Shown: piece by piece, positions 16,361 to 25,131 of the stretch
Layout: every line of letters starts with the position of its first letter
Numbering within the stretch: the first letter of the stretch is position 1
DNA from: an uncultured Lachnospiraceae bacterium
GTDB taxonomy: Bacteria > Bacillota > Clostridia > Lachnospirales > Lachnospiraceae
Length of the DNA: 32,615 bases
Assembly (NCBI GenBank): GCA_947174705.1
Contig: CAMWKB010000016.1
Span: forward strand, 1-32,615
Direction of reading: 5' to 3'
Program-made: the position numbers and the translations under genes
The notes under the pieces: generated by a model
Seen by the model: only the letters and a program-made list of their open reading frames with translations
What the model was told of the DNA's origin: nothing
The model's database searches: none

Positions 16361-17986
16361 ATGGAAAAACAGAAAACAGCGGCAGTTTCAACAGGAAATT
16401 CCATGAGAAAAGGTATTTTGAGAAATAAGTATTATCTTTACATTACGGAATTTTTTGCGGGAATGTCGGTTATGGCAGTGGAGCTGGGCGCAAGCCGGCT
16501 CCTTGCTCCGTATTTCAGCTCTTCTCAGATTGTATGGACCATCATCATAGGCACAATTATGATAGCTATGGCGCTGGGGAATATCTGGGGCGGAAGGAGC
16601 GCAGACAAAAATCCTGATCCGGACAGGCTGTATGTCCGTATTATAATTGCAGCAGTGTGGATTGCAGCGATTCCGGTACTTGGGAAATATATAATTATCG
16701 CAATTTCGGCGGCGCTGGTATTTACCATAAGTAATAATTTCCTGATATGCGCGGCTTTTTTGGCGTGTATGGTAGTTTTTGTGTTCCCGCTTTTTTTACT
16801 TGGAACGGTAACACCGTCATTGGTAAAGTATACGGTGGACAGCTTAGATGACAGCGGTAAGACTGTCGGCTCGCTTGGAGCCTTTAATACCATAGGCAGT
16901 ATTATAGGTACTTTTATGCCGACGTTTGTGACCATTCCTTATGTGGGAACCTCGATTACGTTTTTAATCTTTGCGGGGATTTTATTAATTCTTGCTTTAA
17001 TTTATTTTATCAGTACCGGTGTGGAAAAGAAAAAATGCATAACGGGAATTGTTTTATTTTTACTATGCTGCATATTAGGAAGCTCGAACAGCTTTGCTTT
17101 CTGGGAAAATGATTTATTATATGAGGGAGAATCAATTTATAATTATTTACAGGTAAAGGATACGAATGACAGCGTTATCTTGTCCACCAATGTATTATTC
17201 GGAGTGCAGTCCATTATGAAAAAGGACGGCGGGGCCACAGGAATGTATTATGATTATGCTATGGCAGCCCCGGTTATGTCGGGCAGGATGGACGGAGATA
17301 TTCTTATTCTTGGTATGGGAACCGGCACTTATGCAAAACAGTGCCGGCATTATTATGGAAACACTTCCATAGAGGGGGTGGAAATCGATAAAAAGATAAC
17401 TGCTCTGGCAGGTAAATATTTTGAGCTTCCGGAATCGGTTCCGGTAACGACCTATGATGGACGCGCTTATCTGGAAGCTGTTTCAGATTCGTATGATGTA
17501 ATTATGGTGGATGCTTATCAGGATATTACCATACCGTTCCAGATGTCTTCGGTGGAATTCTTTACACTGGTAAAAGAGCATCTTAATGAAAACGGCGTTA
17601 TGGTAGTCAATATGAATATGCATTCCGACGCCGAAGGGAATATAAATGAATATCTGGCGGATACGATATCCACAGTCTTTGATTATGTTTATACCGTGGA
17701 TGTACCCGGTACAACCAACAGGGAATTGTTCGCAGCACAAAACCCTGACATAATGACAGAGTTCGAGAAGGGCAGGGCTGTAATAGAAGACCCTGAACTT
17801 CAGATTATGCTTGCTAATGTATCAAACGGCATAACCGCCTATGAAAAAGGAAATTACATTCTGACGGACGATAAGGCGCCTGTAGAACTTCTGGGTATGC
17901 GGGTGATTGATGATTTGATTAAAAATGAGCTTGTATATTATAAAGAATTTTTCCGTAGGGAGGGAATCAAAGGGCTGTTGGAATAA
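16361..17986 (+). CDS. Fused multi-pass membrane / spermidine synthase-fold protein
   Basis: 541 residues. The N-terminal half (about 25-250) has seven or eight membrane segments with a conserved start (V-E-L-G-A-S-R-L-L-A-P-Y-F) and an N-I-W-G-G-R loop. The C-terminal half (about 270-520) has a methyltransferase/spermidine synthase fold: I-L-G-M-G-T-G-T, V-E-I-D-K-K, Y-D-G-R-A-Y-L and M-V-D-A-Y-Q-D-I-T-I-P. The G-G-G-D-G motif and polyamine-binding acidic residues of true spermidine synthases are replaced, so polyamine synthesis is doubtful. This is the common fused MFS/spermidine-synthase-like family, whose substrate is not settled. AAGGAAAG precedes the ATG. Confidence 0.85.
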   Translation: MEKQKTAAVSTGNSMRKGILRNKYYLYITEFFAGMSVMAVELGASRLLAPYFSSSQIVWTIIIGTIMIAMALGNIWGGRSADKNPDPDRLYVRIIIAAVWIAAIPVLGKYIIIAISAALVFTISNNFLICAAFLACMVVFVFPLFLLGTVTPSLVKYTVDSLDDSGKTVGSLGAFNTIGSIIGTFMPTFVTIPYVGTSITFLIFAGILLILALIYFISTGVEKKKCITGIVLFLLCCILGSSNSFAFWENDLLYEGESIYNYLQVKDTNDSVILSTNVLFGVQSIMKKDGGATGMYYDYAMAAPVMSGRMDGDILILGMGTGTYAKQCRHYYGNTSIEGVEIDKKITALAGKYFELPESVPVTTYDGRAYLEAVSDSYDVIMVDAYQDITIPFQMSSVEFFTLVKEHLNENGVMVVNMNMHSDAEGNINEYLADTISTVFDYVYTVDVPGTTNRELFAAQNPDIMTEFEKGRAVIEDPELQIMLANVSNGITAYEKGNYILTDDKAPVELLGMRVIDDLIKNELVYYKEFFRREGIKGLLE

Positions 17987-18062
17987 TTTAGGAATAAAAG
18001 CTTCTTTTAAGGAAATGATAATAGATGAGTAAAGAATATCATATCCGGAAAGGAGCTATTAT

Positions 18063-18665
18063 ATGGATTTTAAAAACAGTGAAACCAAGGATAATCTTAT
18101 GAGGGCTTTTGCAGGAGAAAGTCAGGCAAGGAACCGCTATACGATTGCGGCAAGTCAGGCTCATAGGGAAAAGTTGTATGTAATAGAAGCGGTTTTTCGT
18201 TTTACAGCGGAGCAGGAAAGAGAACATGCGGAAGTTTTTTATAAGCATTTAAGCGAGATGGCGGGACAAAACATTGAAATTTCAGGCGCATATCCTGTGG
18301 ATATTGCCAATGATGTCGTATCCCTGCTTCGTATGGCACAGCACAACGAGTATGAGGAACATGATGACGTGTATATGAACTTTGCTAATAAAGCGGCAGA
18401 GGAGGGATACAGCGCCATCGCGGATTCTTTTAATAAAATTGCAGAAATTGAAAAAGTGCATGGTAATCGTTTCGGACAGTTTGCGCAGTGGCTTGAACAG
18501 GGGAAACTTTTTGTGTCGGATGTTGAGACTGCATGGATGTGTATGGAATGCGGACATATTTACCGCGGAACCGAGGTGCCGCCTGTATGTCCGGTATGCC
18601 ACAGCGACAGGGGCTATTTTGTGCGTTTAGAGCTTGCGCCTTATACGGGGGCCTGCTGTTTATAA
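18063..18665 (+). CDS. Rubrerythrin
   Basis: 200 residues. An N-terminal ferritin-like four-helix diiron domain (about 1-145) carries the ligand motifs A-G-E-S-Q-A, A-E-Q-E-R-E-H-A and I-A-E-I-E-K-V-H. A C-terminal rubredoxin domain has C-M-E-C-G and C-P-V-C-H pairs that bind one iron. Rubrerythrin reduces hydrogen peroxide in the cytosol of anaerobes. A strong AAAGGAG ribosome binding site is present, and a strong terminator follows. The gene shows no functional tie to its neighbours. Confidence 0.96.
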   Translation: MDFKNSETKDNLMRAFAGESQARNRYTIAASQAHREKLYVIEAVFRFTAEQEREHAEVFYKHLSEMAGQNIEISGAYPVDIANDVVSLLRMAQHNEYEEHDDVYMNFANKAAEEGYSAIADSFNKIAEIEKVHGNRFGQFAQWLEQGKLFVSDVETAWMCMECGHIYRGTEVPPVCPVCHSDRGYFVRLELAPYTGACCL

Positions 18666-18708
18666 AGGTTTTTTAATTAAGATATTTTGAAATAGTTTAT
18701 GTCAGAAT

Positions 18709-18739
18709 GGAGAATAATATATTATTCTCCGTTTTTTTT
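18709..18739 (+). terminator. Intrinsic terminator after rubrerythrin
   Basis: GGAGAATAAT (18709-18718) and ATTATTCTCC (18721-18730) are perfect complements with a minimal AT centre, followed by G and eight T (18732-18739). Confidence 0.95.
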
Positions 18740-18750
18740 AATAAAATTCC

Positions 18751-18779
18751 TTTTCGTATCTCATAATATGTGTTATTAT
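18751..18779 (+). promoter_or_regulatory. Possible extended -10 promoter for the deacetylase/bactofilin unit
   Basis: TATTAT (18774-18779) preceded by TGT gives an extended -10. The -35 region (TTTTCG, 18751-18756) is poor, as tolerated by extended -10 promoters. It lies between the rubrerythrin terminator and the deacetylase start. Confidence 0.5.
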
Positions 18780-18815
18780 ATATAAGAATATTGAAAAAAT
18801 GAGGTGCCAATGGAG

Positions 18816-19745
18816 ATGCATACCGGCTTTTTAAGGAAATTAAGCGTCTTTATCATTGTTATGGCTATACTTATTCCTACGGCATTATGCATTTTTTTGG
18901 GTATAAGGCTCCATATTGTGCAAAATGAATTGACGAGTCTGCGCTCGCAGGCCAAAGAAGCTATGGCATATTATGATATGTATGCCGATGGAGATATGAG
19001 CAGCGATACGGAGGAGTATACGGATATGTATACAGCGGACAGCGTTACCGTATCTAAACGCGATAAATCTGCCGGATATGGAGAAGGCCAGACAGACGGA
19101 AAATTACCGGAAGATGGCGTACGGAAAGTATATTTGACTTTTGACGATGGACCAAGCAGTAATACCGGAAGGATATTGGACATCCTTGCGGAGTATAATG
19201 TTAAGGCAACGTTCTTCGTATTAGGCAGCGAAGAGGAAGAATACCAGTCTTTGTATAAAAGGATAGTTGACGAGGGGCATACTCTGGGGATGCATTCATA
19301 CAGCCACAAATATAATGAGATTTATCAGTCTGTAGATAGTTATGCCCAGGATATGAGTAAACTGCAGGAATTTTTATATGATACTACGGGCGTGTGGTGC
19401 CGGGTATGCAGATTTCCGGGCGGCAGCAGTAATACAACCGGAAAGGTAGACATGCATGAGCTGATTAATTATTTGGACGAGCAGGATATTACCTACTACG
19501 ACTGGAATATATCCTCCGGAGATGCATCAGGCGGATATATAAGTACTGATGCGATACTGCATAACTGTCTGACTAATCTTTCGAAATACAAGGAAGCTAT
19601 TATTCTGATGCATGATGCGTCGAATAAGAATACTACGGTAGAAGCACTACCGACCCTGATTGAAAGAATTCAGGCAATGGATGAGACAATTATCGTTCCA
19701 ATCACAGAAGATACGGAACCGATACAACATATAAGTAATGAATAA
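18816..19745 (+). CDS. Membrane-anchored NodB-type polysaccharide deacetylase
   Basis: 309 residues. One N-terminal membrane segment (about 8-30) places the enzyme outside the membrane. A short coiled coil and linker lead to a NodB domain (about 103-295) with all five catalytic motifs: T-F-D-D-G-P (about 108), H-S-Y-S-H (about 160), R-F-P-G-G-S, D-W-N and I-L-M-H-D. It probably deacetylates peptidoglycan or another N-acetylated polymer. ATG 18816 is chosen because GAGGTG lies 9 nt upstream; GTG 18804 overlaps that site and ATG 18810 is too close. The gene ends 18 nt before the bactofilin gene, and the pair suggests localised wall modification. Confidence 0.92.
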   Translation: MHTGFLRKLSVFIIVMAILIPTALCIFLGIRLHIVQNELTSLRSQAKEAMAYYDMYADGDMSSDTEEYTDMYTADSVTVSKRDKSAGYGEGQTDGKLPEDGVRKVYLTFDDGPSSNTGRILDILAEYNVKATFFVLGSEEEEYQSLYKRIVDEGHTLGMHSYSHKYNEIYQSVDSYAQDMSKLQEFLYDTTGVWCRVCRFPGGSSNTTGKVDMHELINYLDEQDITYYDWNISSGDASGGYISTDAILHNCLTNLSKYKEAIILMHDASNKNTTVEALPTLIERIQAMDETIIVPITEDTEPIQHISNE

Positions 19746-19763
19746 AGAATGGAGGACTATGGA

Positions 19764-20954
19764 ATGGGTTTTTTCTCGGATTTGAAAGATGACCTGTCTC
19801 AGGCTGTAAATGAGTTGATGCCGGAAGAGGAACTTAAAGAGAATCCTGCCGATGAAAAGATATCAGGAGGCGAGACCGCCCAGGAGTCGCCAAGTGATAT
19901 AATCACTTCGGAAGAATTAAGTGATATGCTCGATTTAGTAGAAGCAATGAGCGTTGATAACGAAGCATCGGCCTCAGAAACAAAAGCAACAGCTGATGAA
20001 TTACCTATGCAGGAAGAGATTCCGGTGGAGATTAAGGAAGAATCAGCAGATGCACCGTTACTTGGAGACATAATGGCGGATTTAGGGCTTATGGAAGAAA
20101 GTACACCGGATGCAGCAGATGAGCTGTTAACTTCTGATATGGTGGCAGCGATGCTTGAAGAGCCGATACCGGAGATATCTCCGGAGGTGATTGACGAAAT
20201 ACCGTTAATGAACGATATACCGTCAACAGAAGAAGTTCCGGCAGAGATATCTGAAGATTTACAAATAACAGAGGAGATACAGGTGGAGATACCTGAAGCT
20301 GCGGCAGCTATTGAAGAAGTAGAGGCCGCTGTGCCCGAAGGGGTAATAAATGAAATTAGAGAGGATGTGCAGGAAGGCATGAGTGAAGAAGTAAAAGAAG
20401 AATCTATGGTAGTAAATGAAGTAGAACAAGAGGATAAAGGAGAAGATATGGCGATGGATAATCAACCAATGGTAGCAACAGATGAAACAGCAGTGATAAC
20501 AGAAGGAATGACTATTGTCGGAGATATTACTTCAGGCGGCTCTTTGGAACTGCTCGGCGCTGTTACGGGTAATATTGATATACTTGGCAAATTGAATGTT
20601 ACAGGAGCTATCCAGGGAAATTCCAAGGCTGCTGAAATTTTTGCAGAGGGCGCAAGAATCAATGGCGAGATTAACAGTCAGGGCAGTGTTAAGATTGGAC
20701 AAAGCTCAGTAATTATCGGCAATATTTATGCAAACAGTGCAGTTATTGCAGGAGCTGTAAAGGGTGATATTGATATACACGGACCGGTAGTGCTTGATAC
20801 GTCTGCTATTGTTATGGGTAACATTAAGTCTAAGTCAGTACAGATTAACAACGGCGCTGTAATCGAAGGTATGTGTTCACAGTGCTATGCGGAAGTAAAT
20901 CCTACATCTTTCTTTGAAGAGATAAAGAAGAAAAAAGATAATAAGTCTAAATAA
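19764..20954 (+). CDS. Bactofilin (polymer-forming cytoskeletal) with long acidic N-terminal extension
   Basis: 396 residues. The C-terminal part (about 245-375) is a bactofilin beta-helix: I-T-E-G-M-T-I-V-G-D-I, G-S-L-E-L-L-G-A-V-T-G-N-I, I-L-G-K-L-N-V-T-G-A-I-Q-G-N and V-I-V/M-G-N-I repeats, with a short basic tail (K-K-K-K-D-N-K-S-K). The N-terminal 240 residues are Glu/Ile/Pro-rich, very acidic and made of E-I-P/E-E-I-P-like repeats; typical bactofilins have tails of 10-50 residues. Bactofilins polymerise without nucleotide and recruit wall enzymes, which fits the deacetylase upstream. ATG 19764 (GGAGG 8 nt upstream) is preferred over ATG 19749, which contains that site. Confidence 0.9.
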   Translation: MGFFSDLKDDLSQAVNELMPEEELKENPADEKISGGETAQESPSDIITSEELSDMLDLVEAMSVDNEASASETKATADELPMQEEIPVEIKEESADAPLLGDIMADLGLMEESTPDAADELLTSDMVAAMLEEPIPEISPEVIDEIPLMNDIPSTEEVPAEISEDLQITEEIQVEIPEAAAAIEEVEAAVPEGVINEIREDVQEGMSEEVKEESMVVNEVEQEDKGEDMAMDNQPMVATDETAVITEGMTIVGDITSGGSLELLGAVTGNIDILGKLNVTGAIQGNSKAAEIFAEGARINGEINSQGSVKIGQSSVIIGNIYANSAVIAGAVKGDIDIHGPVVLDTSAIVMGNIKSKSVQINNGAVIEGMCSQCYAEVNPTSFFEEIKKKKDNKSK

Positions 20955-20998
20955 GCAATGTAACTATTGAAAATATCATATTGACGGGAGAATAAGTG

Positions 20999-21694
20999 AT
21001 GCAGCGAGTTCTATTGAAATTGAGCGGAGAAGCCTTAGCCGGAGATAAAAAGACCGGTTTTGATGAAGATACTGTACGTGGAGTTGCCTTACAGGTAAAA
21101 CAGCTTGTGGATGACGGAATTCAGATAGGTATTGTAATAGGGGGCGGGAATTTCTGGCGCGGACGCTCTAGTGAAAATATTGACAGGACCAAGGCAGACC
21201 AGATTGGTATGCTTGCTACAATAATGAATTGTATTTATGTATCAGAAATTTTTCGTTCCGTCGGTATGATGACTTCAATTTTGACTCCTTTTGAGTGTGG
21301 TTCTTTTACCAAGCTGTTTTCTAAGGATCGTGCCAATAAATATTTTGACAAAAATATGGTGGTGTTTTTTGCAGGGGGGACGGGACATCCGTACTTTTCA
21401 ACGGATACGGGAGTTGTTCTTCGTGCCGTTGAGGTGGATGCAGACGTAATACTGTTAGCCAAGTCGGTAGACGGAGTTTATAATGCAGACCCCAAGACTC
21501 ATGCGGACGCCGTAAAATATGATGAAATATCCATAGAAGAAGTAATCGAAAAAAATCTTCAGGTGGTGGATATGACAGCATCTATTTTGGCAAGGGATAA
21601 CAAGATGCCCATGTGGGTATTTGGACTTAATGAGAAAAACAGCATTGTGAATACTTTAAAGGGAGATTTTAAGGGGACTAAGGTTACAGTATGA
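20999..21694 (+). CDS. pyrH: Uridylate kinase
   Basis: 231 residues, normal for bacterial hexameric UMP kinase. Motifs: L-K-L-S-G-E-A-L-A-G at the N-terminus, G-G-G-N-F-W-R-G-R, D-Q-I-G-M-L-A-T and the D-G-V-Y-N-A-D-P-K nucleotide-binding segment. It phosphorylates UMP to UDP. ATG 20999 is 8 nt after GGGAG; the adjacent GTG 20996 is less likely. No clear promoter lies in the 44-nt gap, so it may be read from the bactofilin transcript. Confidence 0.97.
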   Translation: MQRVLLKLSGEALAGDKKTGFDEDTVRGVALQVKQLVDDGIQIGIVIGGGNFWRGRSSENIDRTKADQIGMLATIMNCIYVSEIFRSVGMMTSILTPFECGSFTKLFSKDRANKYFDKNMVVFFAGGTGHPYFSTDTGVVLRAVEVDADVILLAKSVDGVYNADPKTHADAVKYDEISIEEVIEKNLQVVDMTASILARDNKMPMWVFGLNEKNSIVNTLKGDFKGTKVTV

Positions 21695-21723
21695 TTAAGG
21701 GAGAGGAAGGTATTTAATTAGGT

Positions 21724-22275
21724 ATGGATGATAGAATTAAACCATATGATGAGAAGATGAAAAAAGCATATGATTTTTTAGTGACTGATCTTGGCGCGAT
21801 TCGTGCAGGAAGAGCTAATCCTCATGTGCTTGACAGAATTAAAGTAGATTACTACGGAACGCCTACCCCGATTCAGCAGGTCGGAAATATTACCGTTCCG
21901 GACCCAAGGATGATTCAGATAGCGCCTTGGGAGAAGAACCTTATAAAAGAAATTGAAAAGGCAATCATGATGTCCGACGTTGGAATTACACCAAGTAATG
22001 ATGGTGCGGTTATTCGTCTGGTATTCCCGGAACTGACTGAGGAACGCAGAAAGGAATTAGTCAAGGATATCAAGAAAAAGGGCGAAGAGAATAAGGTCGC
22101 AATAAGAAATGCAAGGCGCGACGGAATGGATGCTTTTAAGAAGCTTGCTAAAACAGAGGTTTCAGAAGATGAAATTAAGGAGCTGGAAGACCAGCTGCAG
22201 AAACTGACGGATAAATACACCAAGGATGTAGATAAACTGGTGGAAGAGAAGTCTAAGGAAATTATGACGGTATAA
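21724..22275 (+). CDS. frr: Ribosome recycling factor
   Basis: 183 residues, the normal length. Contains the R-A-G-R-A-N-P-H-V-L-D-R-I-K-V-D-Y-Y-G core, P-D-P-R-M-I and the domain I helices with R-R-D-G-M-D-A-F-K-K. With EF-G it splits post-termination ribosomes. It follows pyrH by 29 nt as in most Firmicutes. Confidence 0.97.
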   Translation: MDDRIKPYDEKMKKAYDFLVTDLGAIRAGRANPHVLDRIKVDYYGTPTPIQQVGNITVPDPRMIQIAPWEKNLIKEIEKAIMMSDVGITPSNDGAVIRLVFPELTEERRKELVKDIKKKGEENKVAIRNARRDGMDAFKKLAKTEVSEDEIKELEDQLQKLTDKYTKDVDKLVEEKSKEIMTV

Positions 22276-22288
22276 TAGTTACCTAGAG

Positions 22289-22325
22289 GGGAATTGCAGA
22301 TTTGAATTAGTCTGCGTTCCCTTTT
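22289..22325 (+). terminator. Hairpin between frr and uppS, weak terminator or attenuator
   Basis: GGGAATTGCAGA (22289-22300) pairs with TCTGCGTTCCC (22311-22321) with one bulged T and one T-G pair, 10-nt loop, followed by only four T. It may reduce rather than stop transcription into uppS, since no new promoter is obvious in the gap to 22355. Confidence 0.6.
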
Positions 22326-22355
22326 AATAGGTTATGGGGATATGGAGGATATGTA

Positions 22356-23066
22356 ATGGAAGCAGGTATGAAAATACCGGAGCATGTTGCTATTATTCTG
22401 GATGGGAACGGAAGATGGGCGAAGCGTCGCGGGATGCCGAGAAATTATGGGCATGTACAGGGCGCTAAGACCGTTGAAATAATTTGCGAAGAGGCATATA
22501 AGATGGGAATACAATACCTGACGGTCTATGCTTTTTCCACAGAGAACTGGAACAGACCGCATGATGAAGTGGACGCGCTTATGAAACTTCTTAGAAATTA
22601 TATGAAAACCTGCCTTAAAACGGCGGAGAAGAACAATATGTGCGTTCGGGTAATCGGAGATAAAACCGGCTTGGATGAGGATATCAGACAGCGAATCGGA
22701 GAGTTAGAGGAAGCAACGAAAAATAATACAGGTCTGCATTTTCAGATTGCCTTAAACTACGGGGGAAGGGATGAAATTGTCAGAGCTGCAAAGAAGCTGG
22801 CGGCAAGGGTAGAAGAGGGCACACTTAAAAAAGAAGATATTACGGAGCAGTTGTTTTCCGATACATTGGATACCGGAGGTTTACCTGAACCCGATTTACT
22901 TATACGCACCTGTAATGAGATGCGTCTGTCTAACTTTTTATTATGGCAGCTTGCCTATACGGAAATTTATATTACGGATACGGCATGGCCTGATTTTTCC
23001 AAAGAAGAATTGGAAAAGGCTATAGAGGCATATAATAAAAGAGAAAGAAGATACGGCGCAGTATAG
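22356..23066 (+). CDS. uppS: Undecaprenyl diphosphate synthase (cis-prenyltransferase)
   Basis: 236 residues. The I-I-L-D-G-N-G-R-W-A-K-R-R-G signature with the catalytic Asp, Y-A-F-S-T-E-N-W-N-R-P, and the R-T...E-M-R-L-S-N-F-L-L-W-Q block are present. The usual R-T-S/G-G-E-x-R reads R-T-C-N-E-M-R here; the Arg, Glu and Arg that bind diphosphate are kept. It makes the C55 carrier for peptidoglycan and other glycans. GGAGG lies 7 nt before ATG 22356. Confidence 0.97.
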   Translation: MEAGMKIPEHVAIILDGNGRWAKRRGMPRNYGHVQGAKTVEIICEEAYKMGIQYLTVYAFSTENWNRPHDEVDALMKLLRNYMKTCLKTAEKNNMCVRVIGDKTGLDEDIRQRIGELEEATKNNTGLHFQIALNYGGRDEIVRAAKKLAARVEEGTLKKEDITEQLFSDTLDTGGLPEPDLLIRTCNEMRLSNFLLWQLAYTEIYITDTAWPDFSKEELEKAIEAYNKRERRYGAV

Positions 23067-23092
23067 ATGGAAGAGAAAGGCGAGGTTTTTAT

Positions 23093-23956
23093 ATGTTTCG
23101 CACGAGATTGTTAAGTGGTATTATTTTAGTCATTCTTGCACTTGCGCTTATTTTTACGGGCGGTTCGGTTCTGGCAGGAACACTGTTTTTGATATCTGTT
23201 ATTGCCTTCCTTGAACTGACCAAGGCTACGGGTGTGGGAATACATGAAAAAAAGTTAAATGGTCTTGAAATAACCGGAGTTGTACTTACACTTCTTTATT
23301 ATATAGGATTATATATAGCTGTGCTTGGAGTGGAAGAATATGACACAAGTGTCATATATTACGCATTAGGAGCAGGGATAATAGTGTCACTGCTTGTATA
23401 CATGTTTGTCTATGTATTTGCTTTTCCCAAATTCAAGGCAGTAAATGTAATGAAGGCATTTTTTGAAATGGTTTATGCGCCTGTGCTTTTATCCTTCATT
23501 TATATGATACGTGAAGGATTTGGCGATGGCATATACTTAATATGGCTGGTATTTTTGTGCTCATGGGGCAGTGATACCTGTGCTTACTGTGTAGGCGTTT
23601 TAATAGGAAAACATAAGATGGCGCCCAAGCTTAGTCCTAAGAAGTCCATAGAAGGGGCCGTTGGAGGAGTTGCGGGTGCGGCGGTTTTGTTCGGACTTTA
23701 CACAAATTATGTTATCAATCCTTATTCGACAGGTGCGTTGCAGTTAAACTGGGTCAGTGCAATGTGTCTTGGAGCAGTAGGGGCGCTTCTTTCAATGGTG
23801 GGTGATTTGGCGGCATCTGCGATAAAAAGGGACCATGATATCAAGGATTATGGGAAATTGATACCGGGACATGGCGGGATTATGGACCGTTTTGACAGTG
23901 TGATTGTGGCGGCACCGTTGATATTTATTGGATTGACGGTAATTGGGGCGTTGTGA
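23093..23956 (+). CDS. cdsA: Phosphatidate cytidylyltransferase
   Basis: 287 residues with about eight membrane segments. The CdsA signature near the C-terminus is intact: G-D-L-A-A-S-A-I-K-R-D-x-x-I-K-D-Y-G-K-L-I-P-G-H-G-G-I-M-D-R-F-D-S (written with gaps). It converts phosphatidic acid and CTP to CDP-diacylglycerol. GAAAGG lies 12 nt before the ATG. Its TGA overlaps an ATG in the next frame (23956), which is not the preferred dxr start. Confidence 0.97.
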   Translation: MFRTRLLSGIILVILALALIFTGGSVLAGTLFLISVIAFLELTKATGVGIHEKKLNGLEITGVVLTLLYYIGLYIAVLGVEEYDTSVIYYALGAGIIVSLLVYMFVYVFAFPKFKAVNVMKAFFEMVYAPVLLSFIYMIREGFGDGIYLIWLVFLCSWGSDTCAYCVGVLIGKHKMAPKLSPKKSIEGAVGGVAGAAVLFGLYTNYVINPYSTGALQLNWVSAMCLGAVGALLSMVGDLAASAIKRDHDIKDYGKLIPGHGGIMDRFDSVIVAAPLIFIGLTVIGAL

Positions 23957-23985
23957 TGGCACCAAACGAAAGGATAGATTGTACG

Positions 23986-25131
23986 ATGAAGAAAATTTCA
24001 ATACTGGGTTCAACCGGTTCTATAGGGACACAGACACTGGAAATTGTCAGGAACAACCCGGATTTAGAAGTAGTGGCAGTGGCGGCCGGGACTAATGTGG
24101 ATTTGATGGAGAAGCAGATAAGGGAGTTTCGTCCGTTGAAGGCTGCTATGTGGAGTGAGGAAGCGGCGGCGGAGCTTGCGATAAGGGTTGCAGATACAGG
24201 CATAAAAGTAGTAAGCGGAATGGATGGGTTAATCGAAATTTCTACTATGGAAGAGGCAGAGGTTTTGGTGACTGCCATAGTAGGAATGATAGGGATAAGG
24301 CCTACAATCGCGGCAATCGAATGTGGTAAAACTATTGCGCTTGCTAATAAAGAGACGCTTGTAACGGCAGGGCATATTATTATGCCGCTTGCGGCAAAGT
24401 ATGGAGTAGATATCCTGCCTGTGGACAGCGAGCATAGCGCGATTTTCCAGTCTATGAACGGTGAAAACAAGACGCGGGTAAGTAAGATTATACTAACTGC
24501 TTCCGGCGGTCCTTTCCGCGGCAAAAAGCGTGATGAATTGTCAAAGATGTCTATGGAGGATGCCCTGAAGCATCCCAACTGGTCTATGGGCAGGAAGGTG
24601 ACTATAGATTCGGCTACGCTTGTTAATAAGGGCCTGGAGGTCATGGAAGCAAAGTGGCTTTTTGATGTAAGTTTAGAGCAGATTCAGGTTGTTGTACATC
24701 CGCAGAGTATTATTCATTCTGCAGTAGAGTATGTGGACGGAGGAATCATGGCGCAGCTTGGAGCGCCGGATATGAAGCTTCCGATTCAGTATGCTTTGTT
24801 TTATCCGGACAGAAGACCGATGAATGGAAAAAGGGTAGACTTTTTTGAGCTTGGGCAGCTTACCTTTGAGGAGCCGGATATTGAAACCTTCAGCGGACTG
24901 CGCTTAGCTTATGATGCGGCAAGGCGGGGCGGAAGTATGCCGACTGTGTTTAATGCGGCTAACGAGATGGCTGTAGCACTTTTTGTAGAGAAAAAAATCG
25001 GCTTTTTGCAGATTCCTGAGTTAATAGAGAAGTCTATGGGGCATCATAGGGTAATAGAGAATCCGTCAGTGGATGAGATTTTACAGACAGAAACAGAAAC
25101 TTATGAATATATAAAGCAGGTGATGAATTGA
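23986..25131 (+). CDS. dxr: 1-deoxy-D-xylulose 5-phosphate reductoisomerase
   Basis: 381 residues. Starts with the NADPH-binding K-K-I-S-I-L-G-S-T-G-S-I-G motif; also shows A-N-K-E-T-L-V, P-V-D-S-E-H-S-A-I-F and T-A-S-G-G-P-F motifs. It makes 2-C-methyl-D-erythritol 4-phosphate in the MEP isoprenoid pathway, feeding uppS next door. ATG 23986 is chosen because homologues start here and GAAAGG lies 12 nt upstream; ATG 23956 would add ten non-homologous residues. Confidence 0.96.
   Translation: MKKISILGSTGSIGTQTLEIVRNNPDLEVVAVAAGTNVDLMEKQIREFRPLKAAMWSEEAAAELAIRVADTGIKVVSGMDGLIEISTMEEAEVLVTAIVGMIGIRPTIAAIECGKTIALANKETLVTAGHIIMPLAAKYGVDILPVDSEHSAIFQSMNGENKTRVSKIILTASGGPFRGKKRDELSKMSMEDALKHPNWSMGRKVTIDSATLVNKGLEVMEAKWLFDVSLEQIQVVVHPQSIIHSAVEYVDGGIMAQLGAPDMKLPIQYALFYPDRRPMNGKRVDFFELGQLTFEEPDIETFSGLRLAYDAARRGGSMPTVFNAANEMAVALFVEKKIGFLQIPELIEKSMGHHRVIENPSVDEILQTETETYEYIKQVMN

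Noticed and set aside
16361..17986. Annotation as a true spermidine synthase (speE)
   Set aside because: The G-G-G-D-G motif and polyamine-binding acidic residues are replaced; only the fold is shared.
19799..20380. Reverse-strand open frame of 193 codons opposite the bactofilin
   Set aside because: Its Ser/Ile-rich content mirrors the acidic repeat on the + strand, and it has no start signals.
23925..24644. Long reverse-strand open frame (239 codons)
   Set aside because: Entirely opposite cdsA/dxr, no ribosome binding site seen, and low-complexity shadow composition; dxr is certain.
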